A DNA stretch of 64,000 nucleotides from Hypericum androsaemum (taxonomy: Eukaryota; Streptophyta; Magnoliopsida; Malpighiales; Hypericaceae): assembly GCA_963995505.1 (NCBI GenBank), contig OZ023181.1, positions 16,364,221-16,428,220 on the forward strand. Direction: 5' to 3'. Positions 41,889-52,848 of this stretch are shown in pieces; within the stretch, counting starts at the first letter, position 1; the number at the start of each line of letters is the position of its first letter. A program made the translations under genes and the position numbers. A model generated the notes under the pieces. The model searched no databases, was not told where the DNA came from, and saw only the letters and a program-made list of their open reading frames with translations.

Positions 41889-43090
41889 TTATAGGATCCT
41901 ATTAATGGCCGCATACATGTTAAGCAAAAAATACATAGAGATAAAATATATGTTTTAGTGTGGACAACTTAAGTCAATGTTAATCTTGAACCCTATAATT
42001 CTCTAAATAAATCAATGTCTTGTGCCTTGAACCCTATAATTCTCTAAATAAATCAATGTTTTGTGCCTTTAGGCTAAGTACACTTTAGTGTTTAAACAGG
42101 TTCTGCAGTTATCTCATTTATTTTTGACTTTAAATAAAATATTTTGATAGTATTTCTTATAACATACAAATCTTGAGTGGACTAGAATTTTACAGTAAAC
42201 ACCCAACAATTTAATTAGGAGAACTATACTCACTTTTAAAATGTACTTAGTTTAAGTAGAACTGTATCTAATTTATAGTCGGCTATTCTTATCTAATATA
42301 TATACATGATTAAAAAGAACTGGATTAACCTCGAAGAAGAGAACATGGATTTGATACGGAAAAAGAACGAGGTGGTCATATTCGTAGTTGCCAGTTGTAG
42401 CGTTAGACTATAATCTAGGAACCTGCCAAAAGGAGAATTTTAAATCAATGGCATGAATTTTGAGTTCTGATAGTGACATATATGTAGATTAGTGGTAAGT
42501 ACTACTATACGTGGGAAGATATTTAATTTGATTTTCGGAGTTGCATGTTATTGAAAGGACACCTTTTATTTGTCACCATTATATTCTCGTTTGACTAGAT
42601 TAGTTTATCACTGATTTATTTTAAATACCTTGTAGTAGATTTGGTAGAGATTCATAGTTTCTGCAGAAATTTTGTTTCAGTATCTCTCTCTCTCGTGTGT
42701 CTTACCACTTCGTGGGATTATGATACATTCATATAATAGAATGTTCCACGTTGCATAATAGCTTAGTTTGAACGCACGATTATTTTTGGCATTCTACTAA
42801 AATTATTGACCAAAAAACGGACATAGATACTCATCAGTTCAACTTTTTAAAATTCAAGGACTCAAAAATTATGAAGTGGAGTATATTACATCTAATCTTA
42901 AGGATCTATGAGTTTTTTTCCCAAATATTTTTTGTATTTCAGTTTTTCTCGTTAAAAACAAAAAATTTAATATTTTTAGAGAAAAAAAATAAACCTCTTT
43001 TATATAATAACCTTTTTAAAATGATATTTTTCTCGGTTCCTAAAATAATTGATAATTCAATCCTCAGATAAGGCCAACGACCTTTTTTTT
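41889..43090. repeat. Duplicated upstream flank of peroxidase unit 3
   Basis: About 42150-42640 matches 53170-53690 (aacatggatttgata, gaaaaagaacgaggtggtca, gttgccagttgtagcgtta), showing that the duplicated unit extends about 1.7 kb upstream. No gene seen. Confidence 0.7.
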
Positions 43091-43297
43091 GTTGCAGACG
43101 GCCAACGAATATAACCAAATATGTTTGGTCTGCTTCCGTTTATTGTGTTAAGAATTAGATCGTGACTAATGTTTGCAAAAAAAACCATGACGTGAAAAAA
43201 TATGGGAAAAGAAAAGAGTCCACTATGTAAAAGTTAAACAATTAACAAATACTTAGATTAATAAGTTAGAGAAGTTTTTTAAAAGTGGATCAACAAC

Positions 43298-43902
43298 TAT
43301 GACCTTTTTTTATAAGTAACGTATCATTACCTCAAATAAAAGTTACATCAAAGAGCCACACCAAATGTGACAGATAACGCTTATCAGACGCACTGCAAAT
43401 GATAAGCGATATCTAGGCACGAAATCAAACTATACACCAAAAATATTTCAAAACCAAAGCACCCCACTATACACCTATCCAGAATTATGGGGGATCGAAT
43501 ATCCGGCAATGATCCAAACCACTAGCCGCCTCCTTGACAGCACAAAGGATATTCAAGGCATCAACCTCCTAAGAAAAGCCCACGATGATTACCAGGCGCC
43601 ATGCCTCTGTCTAGAGTGCTTCACTGAGGGCATCATCCTGAGAATCCATACCCTCCAAAATCGAGAGAAGGCAAAACTCCAACGCCGACTTCGGTGACTT
43701 TCCCTTCGATTTAGGAGTCGAAGTTTGTAAAAGAACTGCGGCTTTGCTCATCGGCTTCCTAACTCGGTTTCTTGAACGGATCGGAGTCAACGGCAGAAAA
43801 ATTCTACATTTAACCTTTTTAGCAACCCGAACAGCAGCGGAAGACACCAGTAGAGGAGCTATCGGTTTGGAAACTAGGCAGTGGGAGCATCTACCGAAAA
43901 AA
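43298..43902 (-). mobile_element. LINE-like retroposon fragment split by Copia
   Basis: A poly-A tail (minus strand) at 43298-43304 and broken minus-strand coding with RKPMSKAAVLLQTSTPKSK. The other end lies at about 49772-49805, after the Copia. caacaactatgacc (43284-43297) and caacaactacgacc (about 49806-49819) look like its 14-bp target duplication with one mismatch. The protein family is not recognised. Confidence 0.5.
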
Positions 43903-44339
43903 TGATAACGCACAAGATTGATGATGAGATCAATCATTGTGTTGATATTGATTTTATCGAGACTATAGAGGAAGAACAAGTCTTGGCTATTGAAGAGGAA
44001 GCCAGGCTGTCCATTGTGACACAAGGCGAAGAACGAAAGAAGAAGACGCGTGTACAGTACACATGATCTGGGAAGGGCAGCTTAGACATTTCACAATGTT
44101 AAGTTGGCCGACGTCGTTTTGGCATATTCTATTTCTTTGGCTGAGCTTCGAATATAAATAATCGAGAGATAGAATAATTAATCATCTTTTACGAGATAGG
44201 AAAGAGAATAAGAAACGGTTACCTTTTCTCCCTTCTAGAGCTCTCGAGCTGAAGCTCACCCTCCTCGCCATTAATGGCGATTTCTCTGTTTCAATAAAGC
44301 TCTTGTTTGATCATCTGTCATCACCTCACAAAGTTGATA
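43903..44339 (+). repeat. 5' LTR of Copia 43903-49766
   Basis: Ends acaaagttgata immediately before the iMet primer site. Contains a TATA-like aatataaataa and caataaagctc near the R region. Confidence 0.8.
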
Positions 44340-44408
44340 TGGTATCAGAGCGATTAGGTAAGTTCTGCGCCTAATCAATCCTGGATTTCTCTATTCCGCG
44401 AAGCTTTA

Positions 44409-45176
44409 ATGGCGTCCGGTCCTTTTCAACCTGGAGATCATCACACTCCGGTAGGAAACCGTCACAACGCTGTTCTGACTCACCCTCCGATGATGGATCC
44501 TCTAATTTCTGGTAACTTTTGAGAGAACTCCCTGTTCTATTTACACCCTAGCGAGAGTCCTAATTCGGTTCTAGTGAGTCCTCCATTGAATAACTTGAAC
44601 TATCATAGCTGGAGCAAGCATATGCAGAGAGCACTTAGATCTAAGAAGAAATGGTCATTAGTGGAAGGATCTGTTGCTTTACCTGAGTTTGGAGCTGAGG
44701 ATTATTTTGAGTGGGAAAGTTGCAATAGTATGATCATAAGTTGGTTAATGGCATCTGTTGAGCCTTCGATTGCTCAAAGTCTGACTGGCTTGGAAACCGT
44801 TGCTGAAGTTTGGAATGATCTCAAAGAGCAGTTTGGTACGGGAGACTCTATTCAGTTTGCTCGTCTTCAGATGCAACTTTGCACATTAAAACAAGGTGGC
44901 CTCTCTGTTACAGAGTACTTTACCTCATTTCGAACCTTGTGGGATCAGTTCACTCAATACAGGCCTGGTCTTTTGTGTAAGTGTGTGGATAAGGAAAAAG
45001 GATCCTCTGATTGTGATGCGGTTAGATCCAATCGAGAATACTTGCACCATGATCAGGTCATTAAGTTTCTTATTGGACTTAATGAGAACTATGACACAGT
45101 AAGGTCACAGATCATATTGATGAGTCATTTGCCAAATGTGAGTCGAACACTTTATCTGGCGTTACAACATGAGTAG
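44409..45176 (+). pseudogene. Copia gag, two stops
   Basis: The probable start is the ATG at 44409 (MASGPFQPGDHHTPVGNRHN). A TGA at 44518-44520 breaks it. It is open again from 44574 with NYHSWSKHMQRALRSKKKW (UBN2/gag N-terminus), GSVALPEF, SLTGLETVAEVWNDLKEQF and LSVTEYFTSFRTLWDQ, to a TAG at 45174-45176 in the gag C-terminus. Confidence 0.85.
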
Positions 45177-45179
45177 CAG

Positions 45180-47414
45180 ATGTTGAGTAATGTGAGCAAC
45201 GGGCAAACTGTGGCAGTGAACTCTGTGAAAGGAAGTTCCAGCACTGGCAAGCCTTTTACTAATCAGAAGAGAAACTGGAATGATGAGAAGAAACCAACTT
45301 GTACTTACTGTGGCAAAGAGGGTCATACTATTGACAAATGCTATAGGAAGCATGGGTTCCCACCCAACTTCAAGTTCACTCATAACCCTACCCGAGGAAA
45401 TGCTAATTCCTTTGCAGGTGCTGCTCACAGAACAGATGATGCCGCTGGTCGCCATGCTCAGTCCACTGATGGTGTACGTACAGTGAATCAGGGACTGGAG
45501 AAGTTGGGACTTAGTACTGAGCAATACAACAATCTGGTAGCACTGGTCCAACAATCCACTGGAGTGCCTACGAGTTCAGTTCTTAGTAACTCCATCCTAG
45601 AGACAACTTCTCAGGTCAATGCTATTCATTCCCTTCCTTTTACTGGTAAGCCACACTCCCTTACTTTTCATAGAGCTTGTTCTTCATTAGCTACCTCACA
45701 TACATGGATTATAGATTCCGGGGCCATTGATCATATTGTTTGTTCTCTAGAGTTCTTTGTAGAAAGCCGTCCCATTCACAACGTGGTCATTACTCTTCCT
45801 AATGATCATGCAGCCACTACAACACATATAGGCACTGTCAAACTCACTCCACATATGTTCCTCTTCAATGTCCTCTTGGTTCCTAGTTTTACCTTTAATC
45901 TCATTTATGTCAGCAAACTGACTTCCCCCTTTCCTTTTCAAGTTATTTTTAAACGTGGTATGTGTTTGATTCAGGACCAAGTCAGCTTGAAGGTGATTGG
46001 TAGTGCTGTGGAATCTCAAGGTTTATACATCCTTTCCTTATCCTTACCTACTATACAACCCTCACCAACCAACCAACATCACCAAACCAATACCCCTGCC
46101 GCAGCTAGCCTTCTACTGCAACTCAGATTACAAGAACTTTGTAAGATAGATTCTACTATCACTCCTGATGTGAGTAAGCACTGTGAGGTGTGTCATTACT
46201 CATGCCATAAGAGACTTCCTTTCTCTCTCGGTGATTCAATTGCCACTACTTGTTTTGAGCTCATACATATGGATATATGGGGCAAATATCATGAACCTTC
46301 TTATGATGGATATACTTATTTTTTGACTGTTGTTGATGATCACTCTCGGTCTCTATGGATATATATGATGAAAGATAAATCAATGGTGCGTAAATTGATT
46401 CCAGAATTTATGGCCATGGTTGAAACACAATTTGACAGCAAAGTGAAAAAGATACGGAGTGATCAAGGCAAGGAGTTTCAAATGCACGAGTATTATCAAC
46501 TTAAAGGCATCATTCATGAAACTAGTTGTGTATATACGCCTCAACAAAATGGACGAGTAGAAAGGAAGCACCAAGATATTTTGAACATAGCTCGATCCTT
46601 GATCTTTCAATCTCATTTACCTACAGTCTTTTGGAGCGATGCCATTAGTTATGCCGCCTACCTGATAAATAGGTTACCTACTATAGCTCTCAGGAATAAG
46701 ACACCCTTTGAGGTCTTGTACGGGAAACGACCAAGTTACAGCCATCTCCGGGTGTTTGGCTGCCTTTCTTATGCTGCAACCCCAAGTATACACCAGACGA
46801 AATTTGATTCTCGAGCTCGACAGTTTGTGTTCCTTGGGATACCTACTGGTATCAAAGGATATAAGTTGTATGACCTTCTCACACATCAAGTGGTCATCTC
46901 CCGGGATGTTATTTTCTATGAGACCATTTTTCCATTTCGAGCTTCTGCTACTTATCAACCCAGATATTATCAGCCTCCATCCACCATTCATCCTCAACCA
47001 TTTCTCTTCTTTGATGCTATTCCTGGTCCTGATCACTTACCGCCTATGTCTGGAGATAACCATGTTGGGACTAATCCTCTCATCCATATGCCTTCTCTAC
47101 CTGTTGCAGACTACTCACCTACTGCAGCACACTCACCTACTGCAGAACACTCATCTGCTGTAGACTCTGCCCCGTGTTCTGCAGACCACATTGGTTCTTC
47201 TCTCATGACATTACCACTATCACAACCATACCCACCTAGCCTACCTCTTCGCCGCTTCAGCCACCCTAAAACCTTGCCACCATATCTCCATGCCTATGAA
47301 CATGAGATTCCCACACAACACTCCAATCCCTCAGGTCAGTCCTCTGTTCCCTTAGGCATGTCTTATCACATAGAGTCATTTTTTACTTTGGCAAATCTTT
47401 CACTAGTCTCTTGA
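45180..47414 (+). CDS. Copia knuckle-protease-integrase region
   Basis: 744 codons in the gag frame after the stop. CCHC knuckle CTYCGKEGHTIDKC at 45300-45341; protease WIIDSGAIDHIV near 45705; a GAG-pre-integrase region in which the HHCC motif is deleted near 46120 (only CEVCHYSCHKRL remains); integrase core with HMDIWGKYHEPS, IRSDQGKEFQ and QQNGRVERKHQD; then the variable linker to TGA 47412-47414. Loss of the HHCC histidines should disable integrase. Confidence 0.85.
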   Translation: MLSNVSNGQTVAVNSVKGSSSTGKPFTNQKRNWNDEKKPTCTYCGKEGHTIDKCYRKHGFPPNFKFTHNPTRGNANSFAGAAHRTDDAAGRHAQSTDGVRTVNQGLEKLGLSTEQYNNLVALVQQSTGVPTSSVLSNSILETTSQVNAIHSLPFTGKPHSLTFHRACSSLATSHTWIIDSGAIDHIVCSLEFFVESRPIHNVVITLPNDHAATTTHIGTVKLTPHMFLFNVLLVPSFTFNLIYVSKLTSPFPFQVIFKRGMCLIQDQVSLKVIGSAVESQGLYILSLSLPTIQPSPTNQHHQTNTPAAASLLLQLRLQELCKIDSTITPDVSKHCEVCHYSCHKRLPFSLGDSIATTCFELIHMDIWGKYHEPSYDGYTYFLTVVDDHSRSLWIYMMKDKSMVRKLIPEFMAMVETQFDSKVKKIRSDQGKEFQMHEYYQLKGIIHETSCVYTPQQNGRVERKHQDILNIARSLIFQSHLPTVFWSDAISYAAYLINRLPTIALRNKTPFEVLYGKRPSYSHLRVFGCLSYAATPSIHQTKFDSRARQFVFLGIPTGIKGYKLYDLLTHQVVISRDVIFYETIFPFRASATYQPRYYQPPSTIHPQPFLFFDAIPGPDHLPPMSGDNHVGTNPLIHMPSLPVADYSPTAAHSPTAEHSSAVDSAPCSADHIGSSLMTLPLSQPYPPSLPLRRFSHPKTLPPYLHAYEHEIPTQHSNPSGQSSVPLGMSYHIESFFTLANLSLVS

Positions 47415-49075
47415 GTCTTTAGCCTTTCTGTAGCTAGCCAGGTAGAACCAACCACATATGAACAGGCTGCAAAAGCGGATTGTTAGATACAGGCTATGCA
47501 GATGGAGCTTGATGCTTTAGCTCAAAATCACACTTGGACTTTAGTTCCTTTACCACCCGAGAAGAAAACCATTGCGAGTAAGTGGATTTTTAAAATCAAG
47601 CACAATGCTGATGGCAGTATAGAGTGATTCAAAGCCCGCTTGGTTGCCAAAGGATATACCCAATCCCTAGGGATAGACTACTTTGATACTTTCAGTCCCG
47701 TTGCCAAAATGACCAGCATTCGTACTCTTCTCGCTCTTTCCGTCATTCAGGGTTGGCATCTCCAGCAATTGGATGTGAATAATGCCTTCTTACATGGGGA
47801 TCTCTATGAGGAGGTGTACATGTCTCTTCCTCAAGGGTTCTCTGTTTCTGCAGCAGATTCTTCTAAGGTCTGCAAGCTTCAGAAATCTCTCTATGGCTTG
47901 AAACAAGCCAGTCGACAATGGTTTGCCAAACTTACCGCCATTCTATTGGCTTTTGGTTTTGCTCAATCCAAGTGTGATTACTCCATGTTCACTCTCCACA
48001 GGCATGATTCTCTTACTGTTCTTTTAGTTTATGTTGATGATATCATCATGGCTGGGAATTCTATGACTGTGATTTCTGAGACCAAGATGCATCTTGAACA
48101 AACATTGAAGCTTAAAGATCTTGGTTCCTTGAAGTGGGATTAGAACTTGCTCGGAATGCCACGGGATTACATGTTTGTCAGAAGAAATATGCCTTGGAAA
48201 TTCTACAAGATGATGGGTATCTTGGCTGTAAACCACGACGGTCGCCAATAGATGCTAATATCAAGCTGACAAGAACACACAAAGGCGGCGCATTGCTTGA
48301 TGATCTTGCTTACCTTCCTGATGGCACTCCTGTGGTCAAAATTACGGTTGATGGCAAAGAAATTGTGGAGGATTCAACTCATTACCGTTGATTAATCGGG
48401 AAGCTGTTATATTTTACAGTTACTCAACCTGATATCAGCTTTGTTGTTCAAAAACTGAGCCAATTTTTAACCAAGCCACGGGAGACACATTTGCAAGCTG
48501 CTTACCATGTCCTGAAGTACATCAAAGGCTCGCCAGGGAAGGGTTTAATTTATCCAGTGGACTCCAGTATTCAGCTTAAAGCTTACTCCGATAGTGACTG
48601 GGCTTCTTGTATTGACTCTCGACGATCGGTAACTGGTTTTTGCATCTATCTTGGAAATTCTCTTATCTCCTGGAAGGCGAAGAAACAACCCACTATTTCT
48701 CACTCTACTTCTGAGGCCGAGTACCGGGCTCTAGCAGCTACGTTCAGGGAAGTTCAATGGCTTACTTATTTATTAGCTGATTTGGGTTTCACACCTACCG
48801 GTCCTGCTCTCCTTTACTGTGATAGCAAGTCTGCTATTCACATCGCGGAAAACCCCATTTTTTATGAGCGGATGAAACACATCGAATTGAACTGCCACTC
48901 TGTTCGTGAGCATGTGCAGACTAGCTTGATTAAGCTTTTCCACATGCCTACTCAGTTCCAACTTGCTGATCTCCTTACGAAGAATTTACAGGTTTCTCGC
49001 TATGAATTTCTTGTTGGTAAGCTTGGTCTGTTAGATATCCATATGTATGAGCTCAAAATAAGTAATGGCAATTGA
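47415..49075 (+). pseudogene. Copia RT-RNase H region with stops and frameshift
   Basis: ALAQNHTWTLVPLP and KWIFKIKHNADG (47520-47620) with stops at about 47484 and 47625; an open RT stretch 47640-48143 ([27 protein letters not shown], catalytic YVDDIIMAG near 48030); a frameshift near 48135; a stop at 48390; then RNase H 48491-49034 (DSDWASCIDSRRSVTGF, SEAEYRALA, LLTKNLQ). The last about 14 codons, to 49075, come from the inverted duplication, not the original C-terminus. Confidence 0.85.
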
Positions 49076-49335
49076 ATCACTGAGAGAGAAAGGAAGTCTC
49101 TTATGGCGTGAGTAATGACACACCTTATAGTGCTTACTCACATCGGGAGTTATAGTAGGATCTATCTTACAAAGTTCTTGTAATCTGAGTTGCGGCAGGT
49201 GGACTAATCTGCAGTGCCATATATCCAACTCTTGATGCAGTAGAAGGCTAGCTGCGGCAGGGGTATTGGTTTGGTGATGTTGGTTGGTTGGTGAGGGTTG
49301 TATAGTAGGTAAGGATAAGGAAAGGATATATAGTA
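49035..49335 (-). repeat. Inverted copy of 46018-46284
   Basis: The minus strand repeats the GAG-pre-integrase part of the same element (LSLPTIQPSPTNQHHQTNTP, LRLQELCKIDPTITPDVSKH). It also keeps about 48 bp coding for HQELDIWHCRLVHLP that the direct copy has lost. Placed between RNase H and the 3' LTR. Confidence 0.85.
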
Positions 49336-49340
49336 AGTTG

Positions 49341-49766
49341 GATGAGATCAATCATTGTGTTGATATTGATTTTATCGAGACTGAAGAGGAAGAACAAGTC
49401 TTGGCTATTGAAGACGAAGAAGAGGAAGCCAGGCTGTCCATTGTGACACAAGGCGAAGAACGAAAGAAGAAGACGCGTGTACAGTACACATGATCCGGGA
49501 AGGGCAACTTAGACATTTCACAATGTTAAGTTGGCCGACGTCATTTTGGCATATTCTATTTCTTTGGCTGAGCTTCGAATATAAATAAACGAGAGATAGA
49601 ATAATTAATCATCTTTTACGAGATAGGAAAGAGAATAAGAAACGGTTACCTTTTCTCCCTTCTAGAGCTCTCGAGCTGAAGCTCACCCTCCTCGCCATTA
49701 ATGGCGATTTCTCTGTTTCAATAAAGCTCTTGTTTGATCATCTGTCATCACCTCACAAAGTTGATA
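49341..49766 (+). repeat. 3' LTR of Copia 43903-49766 (5' end truncated)
   Basis: Matches 43935-44339 with a 9-bp length difference and scattered substitutions. Ends acaaagttgata followed by an A run. Confidence 0.85.
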
Positions 49767-50045
49767 AAAAAGAGTCTTCTCCGCCAGTCCGCATCTTCAC
49801 CAATGGGGGCACAACAACTACGACCCTTGGAATTTTTTTTGTATGACTTCCGTAACTAAGCAATAAAATGTTATATTTTACCTTTCGACCATTCATGATG
49901 TGATTTTGCGATCACAAGATTCCAATTGAAAAGACGAAATGCAATTTTCAACTTTTGACCGGGGAGTAAACCTAATTTTTGTTGGACTTCAATATAAAAT
50001 CCGTTATTATTTTATTATTGTCATCATCTTATACCTCCTCTTGAT

Positions 50046-50082
50046 CCGTACCAAGCTTTTTTTTTAGAATTCATACCAAGCT
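50046..50082. mobile_element. Ultra-short poly-T insertion
   Basis: About 13 bp (tttttttttagaa, 50058-50070) between ccgtaccaagct and tcataccaagct. Copy 1 at about 10240-10260 reads ccataccaaaactaacc without an insert. Confidence 0.6.
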
Positions 50083-50192
50083 AACCAACTAAAACTTTCT
50101 TCACTTCTCTACCTCTTTCCTTTTCTCCAAGTTGTTCAATTCCTTCTACTACTCAATAAAGTAACGCCCCAACTCGGACATTTACTTTCATT

Positions 50193-52439
50193 TTAATTGA
50201 AAGCAGCACAGCTTCGACGGACTTCCCCGTTGTGGCCAGTCTTTACCCCGACACGAGCCAGCTTGGTGATCGCCGCGACAAAGGCCCGCTGGAAGGCGTT
50301 GGTGTCCTTGGCCCAGGTGTCGACGGTGGGCTTGGACCTCTGGTCCTGGTAGAGAACCTGGTCAGAGGAGAAGAGGCCCATGTGGTTCTGGAGGTTCTTG
50401 AAGTAGGCGTTGTCGAAGGTCTTGGTGGTGGTGGGGTCCATCACGATGGCCACCCTGGGGTCCACGTTGCTCGGACACTCCACTTTCAGCTTGGCCCCAT
50501 AGGTCTTGTTCAACGTGGGGTCCACTCCGATCCTGTTGGCGAACTGGTTGCAATGGGCGAATCCGACGGTGTGCGCCGCTGCGGGCCCCACGAATTTCAT
50601 TAAAATAATATCAGATGAATATATTAATATATATTGCAAATGGGTTTTCAACCGTAAATTAATTGAACTCCAAAGTATACCCATTTTGAAAGCGTAGGAA
50701 AAAATAATTATATACATTACCAACAAGTAGTTAGACCAACTAGAAAAAGAAATTGATATTCCTTAATTAAAAAGTATAGAGTTCAAGTTATTAAGAATAT
50801 AATAAGTTTAGATACTTATTGGAGATTTTTCACTAAATTAGTAATTTTATCTTAAATTGAATTAGTCAATTTAATTGGTATTCGAATATTAAGTGGTTGG
50901 TATTTGTAATGAAAATCATTAAATTGTAAAACCCAAAAAGGTCAATTTTCTAAGATGGAGAAAAGTAGAAGTGGGCAAATAATTTAAATCTTCTACTAGG
51001 CCAGTTCTTTTTAAGGAATATTAGGTCGGATTAGTTAAATCATGCACGGGTTTTATTTTTGGAATTGATGCCATGGGTTTGACAAAGATATGGTGGGAGC
51101 ATTAAATGAATCATTTTTCTCTTGGTGACAGCAGGATACACACATGATGCGAGTGGCTTTTTGCTACTGAATCAAAAAGATACTATACTCGGGAAAAAAA
51201 CAGAAAGACACTGCCTAACGTATTTTTAATATAATTTTGAGATTTGTTCTGTTGGAAAGGGTTCGATTTATTATATAATTTTTTGTTTATACCATAAATA
51301 TTAGAATATTTATTGGACTGGCTAATTATATAGGTGATAATTAATGCTTAGTAATGATGAGCGGCAACTAATCAGTAATCATAGGTCCCCTTTTCATAAA
51401 GACTTCATAATGATCCAATCCCCATGGGATAAAAGATGAATTGTTTGAATGGGTCCATGGTATAACTGCGTCCACCCTTGGTCATCGAAAGCTAGGGGGA
51501 CCATCTCTCAAAAAGAAAGCTAGGGGACCATCTGGTGTTTTTTTTTTCCTTGGCGCGTCGCTGCTTGGATGTTTAATTAGGGGGCCCATGTCAAGTGAGT
51601 CACACTTATTAATCTAATTAACTTTGGATGACGATATATGTTTGATACCCACACTTAAATATGGTTCGATAATAATTAACATCCGAATATCGAAAAAAGA
51701 CAGCCACATGAGACATAAATGCATTTGAAGAAATTACCTGAGAGGGCAATCATGTCAGTTTGGGTGAGCCCATTGGCGGCAAATATGGAATTGAGCTGGT
51801 CGAGATTGAACGTTGGCTTCGGCAATTTTCCATTGACGCTAGCTGCAGTCGAGACTAGGCCATCCAATCTCCCCAATTCAACACTATATGAAGGACCACC
51901 AGCCTGCATTAATTAATTCTAGTTATGATCACACTTATTAAATCGCGTAAATAATATTATTGATGCTGGAATAATAGCAATAATTAACACCAATTAGTTA
52001 CCAGCTTAATGGCATCTCTAGCTGCCATGACAAGGATATCGGCGCATGAGACTTTGTTTCTACAACCTGGGACCTTGTCGACAGCGGCCTTGGCCTGGAT
52101 CACCGTGTCGAATCCGTCTCCGGACAGCGACAAGTTGTCCGGGTGATCCTTCTCCGCGGTGTTGGCCGGAGTGGAAACAACTATAACCGAGGCATCACAT
52201 CCCTGGACGAAGCAGTCATGGAACAAGAGGCGGATGACGCCGGGAACACTAATAAAAGTCTGCCGAACTTTCTTCTCAACTGCGGCCCTCACTATGCTCT
52301 CCACATTCGGACATGTCTTGGCATAATAATCCGGCCGAAGCTGCGCGGATGCGGTGGCCGGGAAGAGCGACAGAACTAGCGCAAGTGAAAACACAACGAC
52401 CGGAAAATTATACCTACAGTAGGTTCTCGTCTTTGTCAT
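50193..52439 (-). CDS. Class III peroxidase, copy 4 (PRX50/51-like)
   Basis: Minus-strand model: exon 1 52439-52002, exon 2 51903-51738 (166 nt), exon 3 50578-50193; 990 nt, 329 residues, GT-AG introns. The ATG is at 52439. Signal peptide 1-32 (ATASA before QLRPDYY). Distal R70/H74 in [11 protein letters not shown], proximal H204 in AAHTVGF; also [22 protein letters not shown] and C-terminus RRSCAAFN. The cysteine positions look complete. This is the most canonical of the three. Intron 2 (1159 bp) keeps the empty site for the MULE found in copy 3. Role as for copy 1: extracellular H2O2-dependent oxidation of phenolics. Confidence 0.94.
51487..51533. mobile_element. 8-bp A-tailed insertion with about 19-bp TSD
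   Basis: ctcaaaaa (51507-51514) between two copies of gaaagctaggggaccatct (the left one has one extra g). The paralogous site in copy 3 at about 40287-40306 has a single copy and no insert. Confidence 0.75.
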
Positions 52440-52536
52440 GATCACCTTCTAATGGGAATTGATGATGGGGTCTTAACAATGTCTTTTAGATAGCTAGTTG
52501 CGTAGAAGATGGTCAGGAATATTGGAGAAGGTGGGG

Positions 52537-52547
52537 AATATATATAG
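52537..52547 (-). promoter_or_regulatory. TATA box of peroxidase copy 4
   Basis: The minus strand reads ctatatatatt, about 98 bp upstream of the ATG. Confidence 0.65.
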
Positions 52548-52631
52548 CAATTGGAAGAGGAGTTGGAAAGGAGCACGGAAGAGTTTTTTTGTTGTTGGAC
52601 ATAATGAGTGCAGCCGAACGTAAATTATGTG

Positions 52632-52848
52632 CAATTCTGTCAAAATTTGGTATACGTTAAAAGATATTTATGAAAGGTCCGTATAATCATTAGCATTTCT
52701 ATAAAAATTTTGTATACATTAAAAAATATTTATAAAAGTCTATATAAGCATAAGTATATTCATTATGTGCAATTTTATACAAATTTGGTATACATTAAAA
52801 ATATTTATGAAGGATCCAGATAATCATACGCACATTCATAATTATAGG
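52632..52848. repeat. AT-rich tandem array upstream of peroxidase copy 4 (about 3 monomers)
   Basis: Same monomer as upstream of copies 1 and 3, about three copies, starting 193 bp from the ATG. Confidence 0.85.

Larger units (their letters stand above)
43898..49771 (+). mobile_element. Ty1/Copia element with inverted internal duplication
   Basis: 5' LTR 43903-44339, primer site TGGTATCAGAGC directly after it at 44340-44351, 3' LTR 49341-49766. Five A's flank both sides (possible aaaaa target repeat). The 3' LTR lacks about 25 bp of its start, because an inverted copy of an internal segment (49035-49335) is joined there in place of the polypurine tract. The LTRs differ by one 9-bp indel and roughly five to seven substitutions. 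Coding is broken by stops and a frameshift. Confidence 0.88.

Noticed and set aside
43881..44066. Small acidic protein encoded in the Copia LTR (also 49284-49493)
   Set aside because: The frame lies within the LTR, its start differs between copies, and a 9-bp indel lies in it; probably chance.
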